A stretch of 44,400 nucleotides of DNA from Ilumatobacter sp. (GTDB taxonomy: Bacteria > Actinomycetota > Acidimicrobiia > Acidimicrobiales > Ilumatobacteraceae): contig JABDKP010000119.1 in assembly GCA_013002175.1 (NCBI GenBank), forward strand, positions 1 to 44,400. Reading direction: 5' to 3'. Each line of letters opens with the position of its first letter. The stretch's first letter is position 1. The translations under genes and the position numbers were made by a program. This document shows, piece after piece, positions 31,235 to 40,800 of the stretch. The notes under the pieces were generated by a model. That model saw only the letters and a list, made by a program, of their open reading frames with translations, made no database searches and was not told where the DNA came from.

Positions 31235-32296
31235 TCAGGTCGTGCGGCGACTGACGTACGTCGCCAGCTCCGCGAGTTCGATCTTGACGTGGTCGGCGAT
31301 CGGTGCCGCATCGAGCGACGCGATGGCGGTCTCGGTGAGCTCGGTGATGTGTGCCTCCAGTTCGTCGAGCGCGCCGGTCTCGACGATGACGTCCTGCACC
31401 CGGGTGACGGTGGCCGCGTCCATGCCCGGATCGCCGACCAGGTCGAGCACCGCGAGCTGTGCGTCGTTCGCGCGCCGGGCGGCCCGTGCCAGCAGCGGCG
31501 TCGGCTTGCCCTCGATCAGGTCGCCACCGACCGGCTTGCCGGTCAGCGCCTCCTCGCCGAACGCGCCCATCACGTCGTCGCGCATCTGGAACGCGTCCCC
31601 GAGCGGGAGCCCGTAGTTGCTGAGGTGGGGGAGCAGTTCGGGCGTCCGGTGCGGCGCAGCCAGCGCGGCCCCGAGATGAAGCGGCCGCTCGATCGTGTAC
31701 TTGCCGGACTTGTATCGGCAGATCCGCTCCGCCGTGGCGACGTCACGCGTCCGCTGCACCCCGCCGAGGATGTCGAGGTACTGGCCGATGTTCAGCTCGA
31801 TCCGCAACTCGTCCCAGATCGCCGACGCGGCCGGCGACGCCTCGTGCAGCAGCCGGTCCGCATAGACGAATGCGAGGTCGCCGACGAGGATCGCCACCCC
31901 CTCACCGAATCGTCGTGACTCGCCCGCCCAGCCGTCGCGGTCGTGCTGGTCGGCCGCGACCGTGTGCGTCGTCGGCTGGCCCCGGCGCGATCCGGCGTCG
32001 TCCATCACGTCGTCGTGAAACAACGCGAAGGCGTGCATCAGCTCGAATGCGGCCCCGGCGTCGACGTCGACCGGGTCGTCGTCACCGCCGCCCGCGCCGA
32101 CGTAGCCCCAGTGGCAGAACGCGGGACGCAGCCGCTTCCCGCCCGACAGCACGAGCCGCCGGATCTCGTCGATCGGGTGGGCCAACTCGGCGTCGAACGC
32201 GGCCCACCGATCGCGTTCGGCCGCCAGGAATGCGTCCAACCGTGCATCGACCCGCGCGGCGAGCGCGCGCAGCGAGGCGGGAGGCGAGCCTGACAT
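31235..32296 (-). CDS. crtE: geranylgeranyl diphosphate synthase (polyprenyl synthetase)
   Basis: 353 aa. It extends allylic diphosphates with IPP to C20 for phytoene synthesis. GGKRLRPAFCHWGYVGAGGG opens the conserved core near residue 52. The first aspartate-rich motif is DDVMD at 95-99, followed by SRRGQPT; the second is DDVMG at 240-244, with Gly as the last residue, followed by FGEEALTGKP. Two bulky residues before the first motif (Leu92, Phe93) are in the region that sets chain length, but product length is not settled by sequence. It is the first gene of the minus-strand carotenoid set, and TACCCT marks its start. Confidence 0.92.
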   Translation of the reverse strand: MSGSPPASLRALAARVDARLDAFLAAERDRWAAFDAELAHPIDEIRRLVLSGGKRLRPAFCHWGYVGAGGGDDDPVDVDAGAAFELMHAFALFHDDVMDDAGSRRGQPTTHTVAADQHDRDGWAGESRRFGEGVAILVGDLAFVYADRLLHEASPAASAIWDELRIELNIGQYLDILGGVQRTRDVATAERICRYKSGKYTIERPLHLGAALAAPHRTPELLPHLSNYGLPLGDAFQMRDDVMGAFGEEALTGKPVGGDLIEGKPTPLLARAARRANDAQLAVLDLVGDPGMDAATVTRVQDVIVETGALDELEAHITELTETAIASLDAAPIADHVKIELAELATYVSRRTT

Positions 32297-32304
32297 GGTG
32301 CCCG

Positions 32305-32310
32305 AGGGTA
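32305..32310 (-). promoter_or_regulatory. leaderless-type -10 element TACCCT for crtE
   Basis: On the minus strand it ends 8 bases before the crtE ATG, in the short gap after xseB. It is the expected main promoter of crtE-crtI. Confidence 0.5.
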
Positions 32311-32342
32311 GTGGTACTCCGGATTGATCGCCTCGGCGCCGC

Positions 32343-32549
32343 TCAGCCGTCGAGTTCGGAGGTGACCTGCTCGATCTTGACCTGCGCGTTGGTGATCTTC
32401 TCCCGGCAGAGCGCGATCAGCTCCGCGGCCCGTGCGACGCGCTCGGCGAGGTGGTCGACGTCGACGTCGGAACCCTCCAACTCGCGGAGGATCGCATCGA
32501 GCTCGGCGAGCGCCGCCGCATACCCGGGTGTGTCTGGCGAATCAGCCAT
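32343..32549 (-). CDS. xseB: exodeoxyribonuclease VII small subunit
   Basis: 68 aa from ATG (MADSPDTPGYAAALAELDAI), the normal XseB size. Helical throughout, with the family pattern YAAALAELDAILRELEGSDV and a following LAERVARAAELIALCREKI. It pairs with XseA in the nuclease that trims single-stranded DNA. The start lies 4 bases after the xseA stop. Confidence 0.93.
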   Translation of the reverse strand: MADSPDTPGYAAALAELDAILRELEGSDVDVDHLAERVARAAELIALCREKITNAQVKIEQVTSELDG

Positions 32550-32553
32550 CGGA

Positions 32554-33930
32554 TCAGTCCTTCTGCTCGGTCGTACTGGATGGTTGCGGGGCGGCAGTGA
32601 CGTCGGAGACGACGCTGGTGATCGACCCGTCGAGGAGTTCGGTGGCGAGCGCGTCGCCGGCCGCCACGTCGGCGGTCCTGCGCACGATCGTGCCGTCGGC
32701 GTTGCGGGTGATCGTCCAGCCGCGGGCGAGTTGCACCGCCGGATCGAGCGCACCGATCCGCGCGCCGAGCACGTCGAGCTGCTGCACCGACTGGGCCAGC
32801 AGCGCGGCCGGTCGAGCGCGCAGACGCTGCGCGGCCCGGTCGAGATGCTCGGTCGACCGGGCGAGCACGCGTGGCGCGTCCCGCCCGAGGCGGTCGATGC
32901 GCATCCGCAGACGCTCGTCGGACCGTTCGATCGCGGCGTGCGTGCGGCGGGCAATGCGGTGCGCGGTGTCGGACAGTTCGGTGCCGGATTCGGCGAGCAC
33001 GGTGGACGACCGGCGGCAGATCGCCGCAAACCGCTGCTCGGTGTCGGCCGCATACTGCGTCGCCCGGGCGATCAGCTCGCCCGCGCACGCGGTGGGCGTC
33101 TTCAGCGCGGTGTGGGCCACCTCGTCGGCGACACTGCGGTCGACCTCGTGGCCGAGGCCCGTCAGTACGGGCACCGGCGACGCGGCGATGATCCTGGCGA
33201 TCTTCTCGGAGTCGAAGACCGCCAGTTCGTTGCGTGCGCCGCCGCCTCGGATGACCACGATCGCGTCGAGGCCACCGTGCAGGCCCAGCCCGTGGATCGC
33301 CTTCGTGACCATGTTCTCGGCGAGGTCGCCCTGGACGCGCGTGTCCGCGACAGTCAGGTTGAACCCGACGCCGCTGTGCTCGATCTCGGTGCGGAAGTCG
33401 TGCCACGCCGCCGTGCCGACGGACGTCACGACGCCGATTCGCAGCGGGATCGGCGACAGCGACAGCGCCTTGTTCGTGTCGAGCAGGCCCTCCGCGACGA
33501 GCCGCCGCATGATCTCGTCGCGCGACTGCGCGATCGCGCCGATCGTGTACTTCGGGTCGAGGCTGGCCATCTTCAGCCCGAGCCGGCCGCCCTGGGCCCA
33601 GAAGTCGAGGTGGCCGTGGATCCGCACCTTCATCCCGTTGCGCAACTCGAGCCGAAACTTGCGCAGCATCGGTGCCAAGCGGGCCTTCGTCGGCGCGAAC
33701 AGCTGCACGTTGAGCACGGCCTTGCCGCCGTCGTCGTCCTCGACCAGCGAGAAGTAGGTGTGGGGGCCCCGCTGCTGGAGGCCGCTGATCTCGCCCCGCA
33801 CCCAGACGCCGTCGCCGAACCCGCGCCGCAGTTGCTCGTTGATCGCGGTCGCCAGCTCGCCGACCGTGTACGTCGGGTCGGCGAAGTCGGCGGGCACGTC
33901 GTCGCCGAAGTCGAACGCTGGTTGGCTCAC
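32554..33930 (-). CDS. xseA: exodeoxyribonuclease VII large subunit
   Basis: 458 aa, probably from GTG (MSQPAFDF). The N-terminal OB-fold DNA-binding domain (about residues 24-120) contains VWVRGEISGLQQRGPHTYFS. The catalytic domain follows with IGVVTSVGTAAWHDFRTEI near residue 168, VVIRGGGARNELAVFD and GLGHEVDRSVADEVAH near 255, all hallmarks of XseA. Long helices occupy residues about 290-410 and a C-terminal segment ends in RGWTITRNADGTIVR. The Pro/Ser-rich tail is variable. Coupled to xseB. The nearest upstream hexamer, TTGAAT, is a poor -10. Confidence 0.93.
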   Translation of the reverse strand: MSQPAFDFGDDVPADFADPTYTVGELATAINEQLRRGFGDGVWVRGEISGLQQRGPHTYFSLVEDDDGGKAVLNVQLFAPTKARLAPMLRKFRLELRNGMKVRIHGHLDFWAQGGRLGLKMASLDPKYTIGAIAQSRDEIMRRLVAEGLLDTNKALSLSPIPLRIGVVTSVGTAAWHDFRTEIEHSGVGFNLTVADTRVQGDLAENMVTKAIHGLGLHGGLDAIVVIRGGGARNELAVFDSEKIARIIAASPVPVLTGLGHEVDRSVADEVAHTALKTPTACAGELIARATQYAADTEQRFAAICRRSSTVLAESGTELSDTAHRIARRTHAAIERSDERLRMRIDRLGRDAPRVLARSTEHLDRAAQRLRARPAALLAQSVQQLDVLGARIGALDPAVQLARGWTITRNADGTIVRRTADVAAGDALATELLDGSITSVVSDVTAAPQPSSTTEQKD

Positions 33931-34128
33931 GGCACTCGATTCAATCAGGCGCGCCCGGTCACGGGCGCCTGCCGGTCTCGCCGGGACCCGAAGTCAGGCC
34001 CGGCCGCCGGTGCCGGTCCGGTTCTGGGGACGTTGTGATGCGGTTTCCGCAACGATCCGTCCACAGAACGTGGTGGGCGGGCCACCGGGCCGCCCCGGCC
34101 TCGGCCGGCCGCGCCGCCCGGGGTCGGG
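33931..34128. other. gene-free, hairpin-rich interval between rmuC and xseA
   Basis: About 200 very GC-rich bases without a credible gene. GGGCGG and CCGCCC (about 34077-34097) can form a stem, and GCGGTTTCCGC (about 34038-34048) a short hairpin. It follows rmuC on the minus strand and may hold its terminator or an unrecognised RNA, but nothing matches a known class. Confidence 0.4.
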
Positions 34129-35454
34129 TCAGGCGCCGAGTTGGCGGACGGTGCCTTCGGCGGGGGTCTCGGCGTCGTCGGCGTCCTTGGCCAGCGCGAA
34201 CAGCTCGCCGTCGACCGGCAGGTTGCGCTCCTGGCGGATGCCGTCCAGTTCTCGCAGCGGACGCTCCAGCGCGCGGCGCCGCGTGCCGGCCAGTGCCTCG
34301 AACTCGCGCTCGACGCCCTCGAACCGCTTCTTCACCTTGTCGACCTGTTCGGCGTATTTCGTCCACTGCGTACCGAACTTGCCGATCAGCTGGAGGATCT
34401 CGTCGCTGGTCTGCTCGATCATGAAGTTGTCGAACGCCTGCCGGATGACGCCGACGAACGCGAACAGCGTGAGCGGCGAGCACATGACGACCTGCTGACC
34501 CATCGCGTCGTCGAGCAGGCCCGGGTCGTGCTCGTGGATGAACCCGGTGAGCTGCTCGTTGGGGATGAACAGCAGTACGTAGTCGACCGCCTGCTGGTTG
34601 CCGACCGTGCCGTAGTCGCGCTTGGCGAGCTCTTTCACCCGCATCCGCACATCGCGCAGGAAGTTCTTGAGGTGGGTCTCGCGCTCGGCGTCGGTGCCCG
34701 CTTCGAGGTAGCGCAGGTACGCGGCCATCGGGAACTTCACGTCCATGTACAGCGCATGACCCTTCGGCATGTTGAACGTGTAGTCGGGACGGCCGCTCGC
34801 ACCGTCGATCTGGGTCTGCCGGGTGTAGTTGACGTTCTCGATGAAGCCGGCGAGGCGCAACACGTCGTCGGCCATCCGCTCGCCCCACTGGCCGCGGGCC
34901 TGCGGATTGGACAGCGCGGCTCGCAGCGACTGCGTGGACTCCGCGAGCGTGCCGGCCACCTCCGCGTGGGCCCGCAGCGACGTCTCGACCTGCCCGAACT
35001 TCTCCGCATTCGTGCGGCCCAGGGCGTTGACCATGTCGGTGAGCTTCGTCAGCTCGCCGCGCATCTCCGCGTGGACCTGGTCGAGCCGGGAGTCGATGAC
35101 GTCCTTCTTGGAGGCGAGATCCGCGCTCGCATGTTGCTGGACCTGCTGTGCCGTGGCGCCGAGCTGCTCGCGCTGGAGCACCGCGCTCTGCTGCAAGGCG
35201 GCAGCAACCGCGGCGTCACGCTCGGCGCTGGCGAGGCCGCGCACCTCCGCCACCGCAGCCTCGACCGCGGCAGCGACGGACACCTGCAGCGACTCGTGCG
35301 ACAGCGCCTGCTGGTCGAGCTCGTCGGCGAGCAGCGTTGCGTTGCGCTGGTCGGCCCGGCGCTCGGCGAGCAGGTAGGCGGCTGCCGCGGCGACGGCGGC
35401 GAGCACGACTGCCAGCAGAATGACAACGAACAACATGGTGCCCATGATGCCCAT
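34129..35454 (-). CDS. rmuC: RmuC-family DNA recombination protein
   Basis: 441 aa. An N-terminal transmembrane helix (about residues 7-27, MLFVVILLAVVLAAVAAAAA) is followed by a long coiled coil (about 35-165) and the RmuC PD-(D/E)XK-like domain: NPQARGQWGERMADDVLRLA near residue 184, DYTFNMPKGHALYMDVKFPM near 220 and YVLLFIPNEQLTGFI near 295. RmuC limits recombination at inverted repeats in E. coli; the biochemistry is unsettled. The ATG at 35445 is an alternative start. It diverges from the COG0523 gene. Confidence 0.9.
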   Translation of the reverse strand: MGIMGTMLFVVILLAVVLAAVAAAAAYLLAERRADQRNATLLADELDQQALSHESLQVSVAAAVEAAVAEVRGLASAERDAAVAAALQQSAVLQREQLGATAQQVQQHASADLASKKDVIDSRLDQVHAEMRGELTKLTDMVNALGRTNAEKFGQVETSLRAHAEVAGTLAESTQSLRAALSNPQARGQWGERMADDVLRLAGFIENVNYTRQTQIDGASGRPDYTFNMPKGHALYMDVKFPMAAYLRYLEAGTDAERETHLKNFLRDVRMRVKELAKRDYGTVGNQQAVDYVLLFIPNEQLTGFIHEHDPGLLDDAMGQQVVMCSPLTLFAFVGVIRQAFDNFMIEQTSDEILQLIGKFGTQWTKYAEQVDKVKKRFEGVEREFEALAGTRRRALERPLRELDGIRQERNLPVDGELFALAKDADDAETPAEGTVRQLGA

Positions 35455-35497
35455 GGGGTGTCACACAGTTCGCGGACCCCGGCCGGGGCCCGGCCGT

Positions 35498-35503
35498 TAG
35501 CCT
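35498..35503 (+). promoter_or_regulatory. leaderless-type -10 element TAGCCT
   Basis: It ends 7 bases before the ATG at 35511. Confidence 0.5.
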
Positions 35504-35510
35504 CTGATCG

Positions 35511-36416
35511 ATGCCGTATCAGGAGCCCGAGTTCCTGCCGTGGGACGGGCGGCGGGTCCCGATCACGTTCGTCGGCGGCTACCTCGGCGCCGGCAAGACG
35601 ACGGCGATCAATGCGCTGCTCGCCCACGTCGACCGTCCGATCGCCGTGCTCGTGAACGACGTCGGCACGATCAACGTCGACGCAGCCCTCGTCGGTCGGC
35701 GGCGCGGTGACACGATCGAGTTGACCGACGGCTGCGTCTGCTGCAGCCTGATCGACGGCTTCGGGGCGGCGTTCGACCAGCTCCGGTCGCGGCCCGAGCC
35801 CCCGGATCACGTCGTCGTCGAACTCAGCGGTCTGGCCGAGCCCGAGCGGGTCGTGCCGTGGGGCAGCACCGCCGGCTTCGTCCTCGACGGCGTCGTGATC
35901 ATCGCCGCGGCCGACCAACTGCTCGCCGCACCGGACCCCGTGCGCACGGCGATCGAGTCGCAATTGACGGCGGCCGACCTGATCGTGCTGTCCAAGATCG
36001 ACCTGGCCGATGACGCACGCATCGCCGACGCCCGCCGCCGGGTGGCCGAGATCGCGCCGGGCACCCCGGTCGTCGAGTCGGCGCGCACCGGATCGCTCGC
36101 AATCGGGTCGCTGCTCTCGCTCGGCGGTCGCCGGCCGGGCGGCGTCGCCGACGTGCCCGCCCCGACCCTGTTCGACGCCCACGACGTCCGTATGGTCCCG
36201 CTTCCGGGCGATCTGCGGCTGCACGACGTGGCGGCGGCGGTCGACGACGCGCTCGCTCGCTTCGACGGTGTCGTGCGGGCGAAGGGCGTCGTCACACCGA
36301 CCGACGGCCCGCCGCAGCTGATCCAGGTGGTCGGCACTCGTCGGGAGATCACACCGCTGCCCGAGGCAGAGCAACAACCGGCGACGGCGCTGACGGTGAT
36401 CTCGCTGCGCTCGTAG
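35511..36416 (+). CDS. COG0523/CobW-family GTPase (putative metal chaperone)
   Basis: 301 aa. The Walker A motif is TFVGGYLGAGKTTAINALL at residues about 20-38. The family metal motif CxCC is seen in TDGCVCCSLIDGF near residue 78, the switch region in VVVELSGLAEPERV, and the guanine motif as SKID near residue 160 (usual NKxD). A short CobW C-terminal domain follows, with GVVTPTDGPPQLIQVVGTRR. These proteins deliver Zn, Co or Fe to target enzymes. No Zur box is evident upstream and the histidine-rich loop of many zinc chaperones is absent. Which metal is handled remains open. Confidence 0.85.
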   Translation: MPYQEPEFLPWDGRRVPITFVGGYLGAGKTTAINALLAHVDRPIAVLVNDVGTINVDAALVGRRRGDTIELTDGCVCCSLIDGFGAAFDQLRSRPEPPDHVVVELSGLAEPERVVPWGSTAGFVLDGVVIIAAADQLLAAPDPVRTAIESQLTAADLIVLSKIDLADDARIADARRRVAEIAPGTPVVESARTGSLAIGSLLSLGGRRPGGVADVPAPTLFDAHDVRMVPLPGDLRLHDVAAAVDDALARFDGVVRAKGVVTPTDGPPQLIQVVGTRREITPLPEAEQQPATALTVISLRS

Positions 36417-36419
36417 GAT
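36414..36419 (+). promoter_or_regulatory. leaderless-type -10 element TAGGAT
   Basis: It ends 6 bases before the ATG at 36426, and its TAG is also the stop codon of the COG0523 gene. Confidence 0.45.
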
Positions 36420-36425
36420 GCGGCG

Positions 36426-37301
36426 ATGACCGTCCTCGTCGACACCCGCCTCGGATCGTCGGCCTGGGCCGCGGAGCTGCGCGCCGCACTGCCGGACACC
36501 GAGATCGCAACCGCGGACGACGGCGTCGACCCCGCTGCCGTCGAATACCTGGTGGTCTGGCACCCGCCCCAGGACTTCACTCCGTACACGCGGTTGCGGG
36601 CGATCCTGCTGATCGGCGCCGGATTCGACCACCTCGACCTCGACGCGCTGCCCGACGTGCCGGTCGTCCGCCTGGTCGACCCCGCGATGGCCGCCGACAT
36701 CGCCCTGTACGTGCTGAGCTGGGTCGTGCACTTCCAGCGTGACTTCGATCGCTTCGCCGCCGCCCGCCACACCGCGACGTGGGACAGCGATCTGCCGGCG
36801 CGATTTCCGCGTGACCACGTCGTCGGCGTGCTCGGCGCCGGGGCGATCGGGCAGGTGGTGCTCGACACGTGCGCGGCGCACGGCTTCGTGACGCTCGGCT
36901 GGTCGCGTTCGTCGCACGACCGGCCGCTGCACCAGTTCCTGCGCGACGTCGACGTCGTCGTCGATCTCGTGCCGCTTTCCCCAAACACCGTCGGGCTGCT
37001 CGGGGCGGACGAGTTCGCCGCGCTCGGCGACGGCGTGGTGATCAACGTCGGCCGAGGGCCAACCGTCGACACGGCCGCCTTGCTCGATGCGCTCGACGGC
37101 GAGCTGCGAGCCGCCGTCCTCGACGTCTTCGAGGTCGAACCCCTGCCTGCCGACTCGCCGCTGTGGTCGCGGCCCGACGTGATCGTCACGCCCCACATCG
37201 CCGGACGATCCGACCCCGTGACCGGCGCGCCGATCATCGCGACGCAGATCGAGGAGTTGCGGGCCGGCGGGATGCCCGCCGACGTCATCCGTCGACGCTG
37301 A
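36426..37301 (+). CDS. D-isomer-specific 2-hydroxyacid dehydrogenase
   Basis: 291 aa, slightly short for the family. The NAD-binding motif is VVGVLGAGAIGQVVLDTCAA near residue 139. The catalytic set is visible: Arg in NVGRGPTVDTAALLDALD (about 215), Glu in DVFEVEPLPADSPLW (about 238) and His in VTPHIAGRSDP (about 257). The reduced substrate, a 2-keto acid such as glyoxylate or hydroxypyruvate, cannot be specified. It begins 9 bases after the GTPase stop and overlaps the end of the convergent cupredoxin gene by 17 bases. Confidence 0.88.
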   Translation: MTVLVDTRLGSSAWAAELRAALPDTEIATADDGVDPAAVEYLVVWHPPQDFTPYTRLRAILLIGAGFDHLDLDALPDVPVVRLVDPAMAADIALYVLSWVVHFQRDFDRFAAARHTATWDSDLPARFPRDHVVGVLGAGAIGQVVLDTCAAHGFVTLGWSRSSHDRPLHQFLRDVDVVVDLVPLSPNTVGLLGADEFAALGDGVVINVGRGPTVDTAALLDALDGELRAAVLDVFEVEPLPADSPLWSRPDVIVTPHIAGRSDPVTGAPIIATQIEELRAGGMPADVIRRR

Positions 37302-37701
37302 AGCTGGCCTGCTGCCCGCGCGACAGGTGATCGTCGACGTCGCAGATCACCTGGTACACACCGGGCGAGTCGAACGTGACGGTGATCTCGCCGACCTCGC
37401 CGGGGTCGAGGCGTTCGGTGCGGTCGATCAGCCGGGCGTCGGTGTCGAGCAGTTGCAGTTCGTGGACGAGCCCGCCCTCGTTGCGGACCACGAACCGCAC
37501 CGTGTCGCCGGTGGCGATCGTCGTCTCGGGATCGCCGGTGAACACGTACTCGGTGGCGATGATCTCGATCGTGCGGGTCACCTCGGGGGTGTCGGTGTCG
37601 GCGCCGTCGGCCGACCCACATGCCGTGATGCCGATCACGGCGGCCGCCAGCCCACACGCCGACACGACGCGCCGCGCCCGCCCGAACTTCGCTGTCGCCA
37701 T
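37285..37701 (-). CDS. cupredoxin-like lipoprotein
   Basis: 138 aa. The N-terminus GRARRVVSACGLAAAVIGIT leads to ITACGS, a lipobox with Cys28, so it should be a lipid-anchored extracytoplasmic protein. The rest is one cupredoxin-like beta-sandwich: TIEIIATEYVFTGDPETTI, VRFVVRNEGGLVHELQLL and GVYQVICDVDDHLSRGQ. The candidate type-1 copper ligands are His80, Cys120 and His125, with Gln130 where the axial Met normally stands (C-x4-H-x4-Q). Gln ligands are known from stellacyanin. Electron transfer or copper binding is inferred from this. TACGGT lies 8 bases before the ATG. Confidence 0.8.
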   Translation of the reverse strand: MATAKFGRARRVVSACGLAAAVIGITACGSADGADTDTPEVTRTIEIIATEYVFTGDPETTIATGDTVRFVVRNEGGLVHELQLLDTDARLIDRTERLDPGEVGEITVTFDSPGVYQVICDVDDHLSRGQQASFSVDG

Positions 37702-37709
37702 CGAGCGGG

Positions 37710-37715
37710 ACCGTA
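37710..37715 (-). promoter_or_regulatory. leaderless-type -10 element TACGGT for the cupredoxin gene
   Basis: On the minus strand it ends 8 bases before the ATG at 37701. Confidence 0.5.
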
Positions 37716-37828
37716 ACCGACCGACCGGCGCGGGGCAATCCTCCTGCTCGACGCACGGACCGGCCACCACCGGTGGGCGCGCACCGCACGGAGTGGTCGA
37801 GCGGGAATTTCGTCGTTGAACTCGACAA

Positions 37829-37843
37829 CTTCTTCTCAAGAAG
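37829..37843. repeat. short inverted repeat upstream of the GGDEF-EAL gene
   Basis: CTTCTT and AAGAAG flank a CTC loop, 28 bases before the ATG at 37871. GGCG/CGCC at about 37844-37857 adds a second dyad. These could be an operator or an mRNA structure; no regulator is recognised. Confidence 0.3.
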
Positions 37844-37870
37844 GGCGTTCAGGCGCCCGAAAGCTCATGT

Positions 37871-40800
37871 ATGAGGGCGAACGTCTGGAAGATCTATCTG
37901 ACGCTGGCGGTCGCCGTCGCGGCGACCTACTTCCTCGTCGAGACGACGAGCCTGTCGAAGCTGGTGCTGTACAACGGTATTGGACTGTCGGCGGTGATCG
38001 CCGTCCTGTTCGGGATCTGGCGCAACCAGCCGACCAACAAGAAGGCGTGGTACCTGATCGCCGGTTCGCTCGCGTCGTTCCTCACCGCCGACATCGTCTA
38101 CTACGTCCTCGAGATCATCCACAACGAGCCGCCGTTCCCGTCGATCGCCGACGCCTTCTACCTCGGCATGTACCCGGTGATGATCCTCGGGATGCTCAGC
38201 CTGCTGCGCACCGTCTCACCGGGCCGCGACATGGCCGGCCTGATCGACGCCACACTCGTGGCCGTCGCGACGTTTGCCGTGCTCGGCATCCTCGTGATGG
38301 ACACCTACATCACCGACGCCGACGTCACGCTCCTCGAACGTCTCATCTCGATCGCCTACCCGGTCATGGACGTCGCGCTCGTCGCGGTGGCCGCCCGGCT
38401 GATGGCCGCCGTGCACCTGAAGCAGCGGACGTTCGTCTTCATGACGATCGCGCTGCTCAGCCTGCTCGTCGCCGACACGCTCTACGGCGTGCTCGGTATC
38501 GCCGGCACGTTCACGACCGGCGGACCGGCCGACGCATTCTGGCTCGGCTTCTACGTCCTGATCGCCACCGGTGCGCTGCACCCGTCGATGGGCGACAACC
38601 TCGCAGCACGCGACTCCAACCTCGCGACGATCACCAAACCGCGCCTCGGCCTGCTCTTCCTCGTGGTGACCGCAGTGCCGCTGATCGACCTGCTGTGGGG
38701 TGAGCCGTTCGACAAGCTGCTGACGACCGTCGCCTCGATGATCATGTTCAGCCTCGTGCTCGTCCGGCTGATGGGCCTGATGTCGGTCGTCCAGCACAAG
38801 GAGAAGCAGGCCCGTCACGACGCCCGCCACGATGCCCTCACCGGGCTCGCCAACCGTGTGCTGTTCGGCGAGCGCGTCGAGAGCTTCGTCAACCAGCGCA
38901 AGGACGGCGTCGTCTCGGTGCTGTTCGTCGACCTCGACGACTTCAAGTTCATCAATGACAGCCTCGGCCACCACGTCGGCGACGAGCTGCTCGTCGCCGT
39001 CGCGGCCCGCCTGGAAGACTGCGTGCGCACCAACGACGTCGTCGCCCGCCTCAGCGGTGACGAGTTCGCCGTGCTGCTGGAGAGCGCGGTCGACCGCCAG
39101 GACGCCGTCGCCGTCGCCCAGCGCGTTCAGGACAGCCTGGAAGACCCGGTGATCATCGACGACCGCGAGATCATGATCTCGGCCAGCGTCGGCATCGCCG
39201 TCGAGCGCCGCTCCAACATCGAGCGGGCCGAGACGATCCTGCGCGCCGCCGACGTCGCGATGTACCGCGCGAAGAGCAAGGGCAAGGGCCGGTTCGAGTT
39301 CTTCGAGCAGGGCATGCACCTCGAGGCGATCGAGCGTCTCGACCTCAAGACCGACCTCCAGGTCGCCCTCGAGCGTGGCCAGTTCGAACTGAACTACCAG
39401 CCGATCGTCGACATGAACACCGAGAAGGTGCGCAGCGTCGAAGCCCTGATCCGCTGGAACCACCCCACCCGCGGTTACGTGCTGCCCGACCGGTTCATCA
39501 ACCTCGCCGAACAGACCGGCCAGATCGTCCCGATCGGACGCTGGGTCCTGCGCGAGGCGTGCAACCAGGTGATGCGCTGGCGCAAGGAGCACCCGGACAC
39601 CGCGCCGAAGGGCGTCGCCGTCAACCTGTCGGTGCGCCAGCTGCACGACCCGAAGCTGCTCGAGGACGTCGCCGACGCGCTCTCGGTGTCCGGGCTCGAG
39701 CCGCAGGCACTGACGCTGGAGATCACCGAGAGCATGCTGATCGAAGAGACCGATCGCGGGTCGCGGGCGCTCGACCAGCTGAAGGCGATGAAGGTGAAGA
39801 TCGCCATCGACGACTTCGGCACCGGCTACTCATCGCTGTCGTACCTGCGCCGCTTCCCGGTCGACACGATCAAGATCGACAAGTCGTTCGTCGCCGAGAT
39901 GGAGACGTCGCCGACATCGGTGGCGCTCGTGCGAGCGGTGATCGACCTCGCGCACAGCCTCGAGGTTGCGACGGTCGCCGAGGGCATCGAGACCGAGGAC
40001 CAGAAACTCCAGCTGAGCGGGCTGAACTGCACGTACGGGCAGGGCTACTACTTCTCCCGCCCGATGTCCGCCGGCGCGATCGACGAGAAGCTCGTCACCG
40101 CGGCGAAGAACGCGAAGGCCCGCCGCCACGCCCCGCTCGACGTCGAGATCCTCGACGGCCTCGAGTCGACCCGCGATGTCGTCCCGCAGCTCGGCAGCCT
40201 GCACTCCGAACTCGGTGTGCCGGTGATGGCCCGCACGCGCTGGATGGAGACGTGGGCATCGGTCTACGAAGAGTGGGAGCCGATGACGGTCCTCGTCCGT
40301 GAGCGGACGACGGGACGCGTCGAAGCGGCTGCACTGCTGGCCCACAAGGAAGACGGCTTCGGCGGCCACGACATCGTCGCCATGGGTCACGGCACGATCG
40401 CCTGCACCCGCTTCCCGTCCCGCAGCGAGCGGGCCTCGAAACTGCTGACGAAGGGCATCAAGGACCGGCTGAGCCAGTTCGGCAAGTGGACGCTGCACTT
40501 CCAGCAGCTGCCCGAGGGCGACCCGGTCACGAAGCTGCTCGCGCAGCAGCTGTCGAACGCCGAGATGACCCCCGACCTGTGGGTGCCGCAGGTGATCTTC
40601 GACGACGACTCGTCGCTGAACGACTTCCTGTCACGCAACATGCGCCGCCAGATCAAGAAGGCGTGGAACCGCCTCGCGACCGACGGCCACCGCGTCGAGA
40701 TGAAGATCGCCCGGTCCGAGTTCGAGATCATGGAGGTGCTCCCGCGGATCGAGGAGATCCACGTCGAGCGCGACCACGACACGGGCCGCGAGAGCGACCT

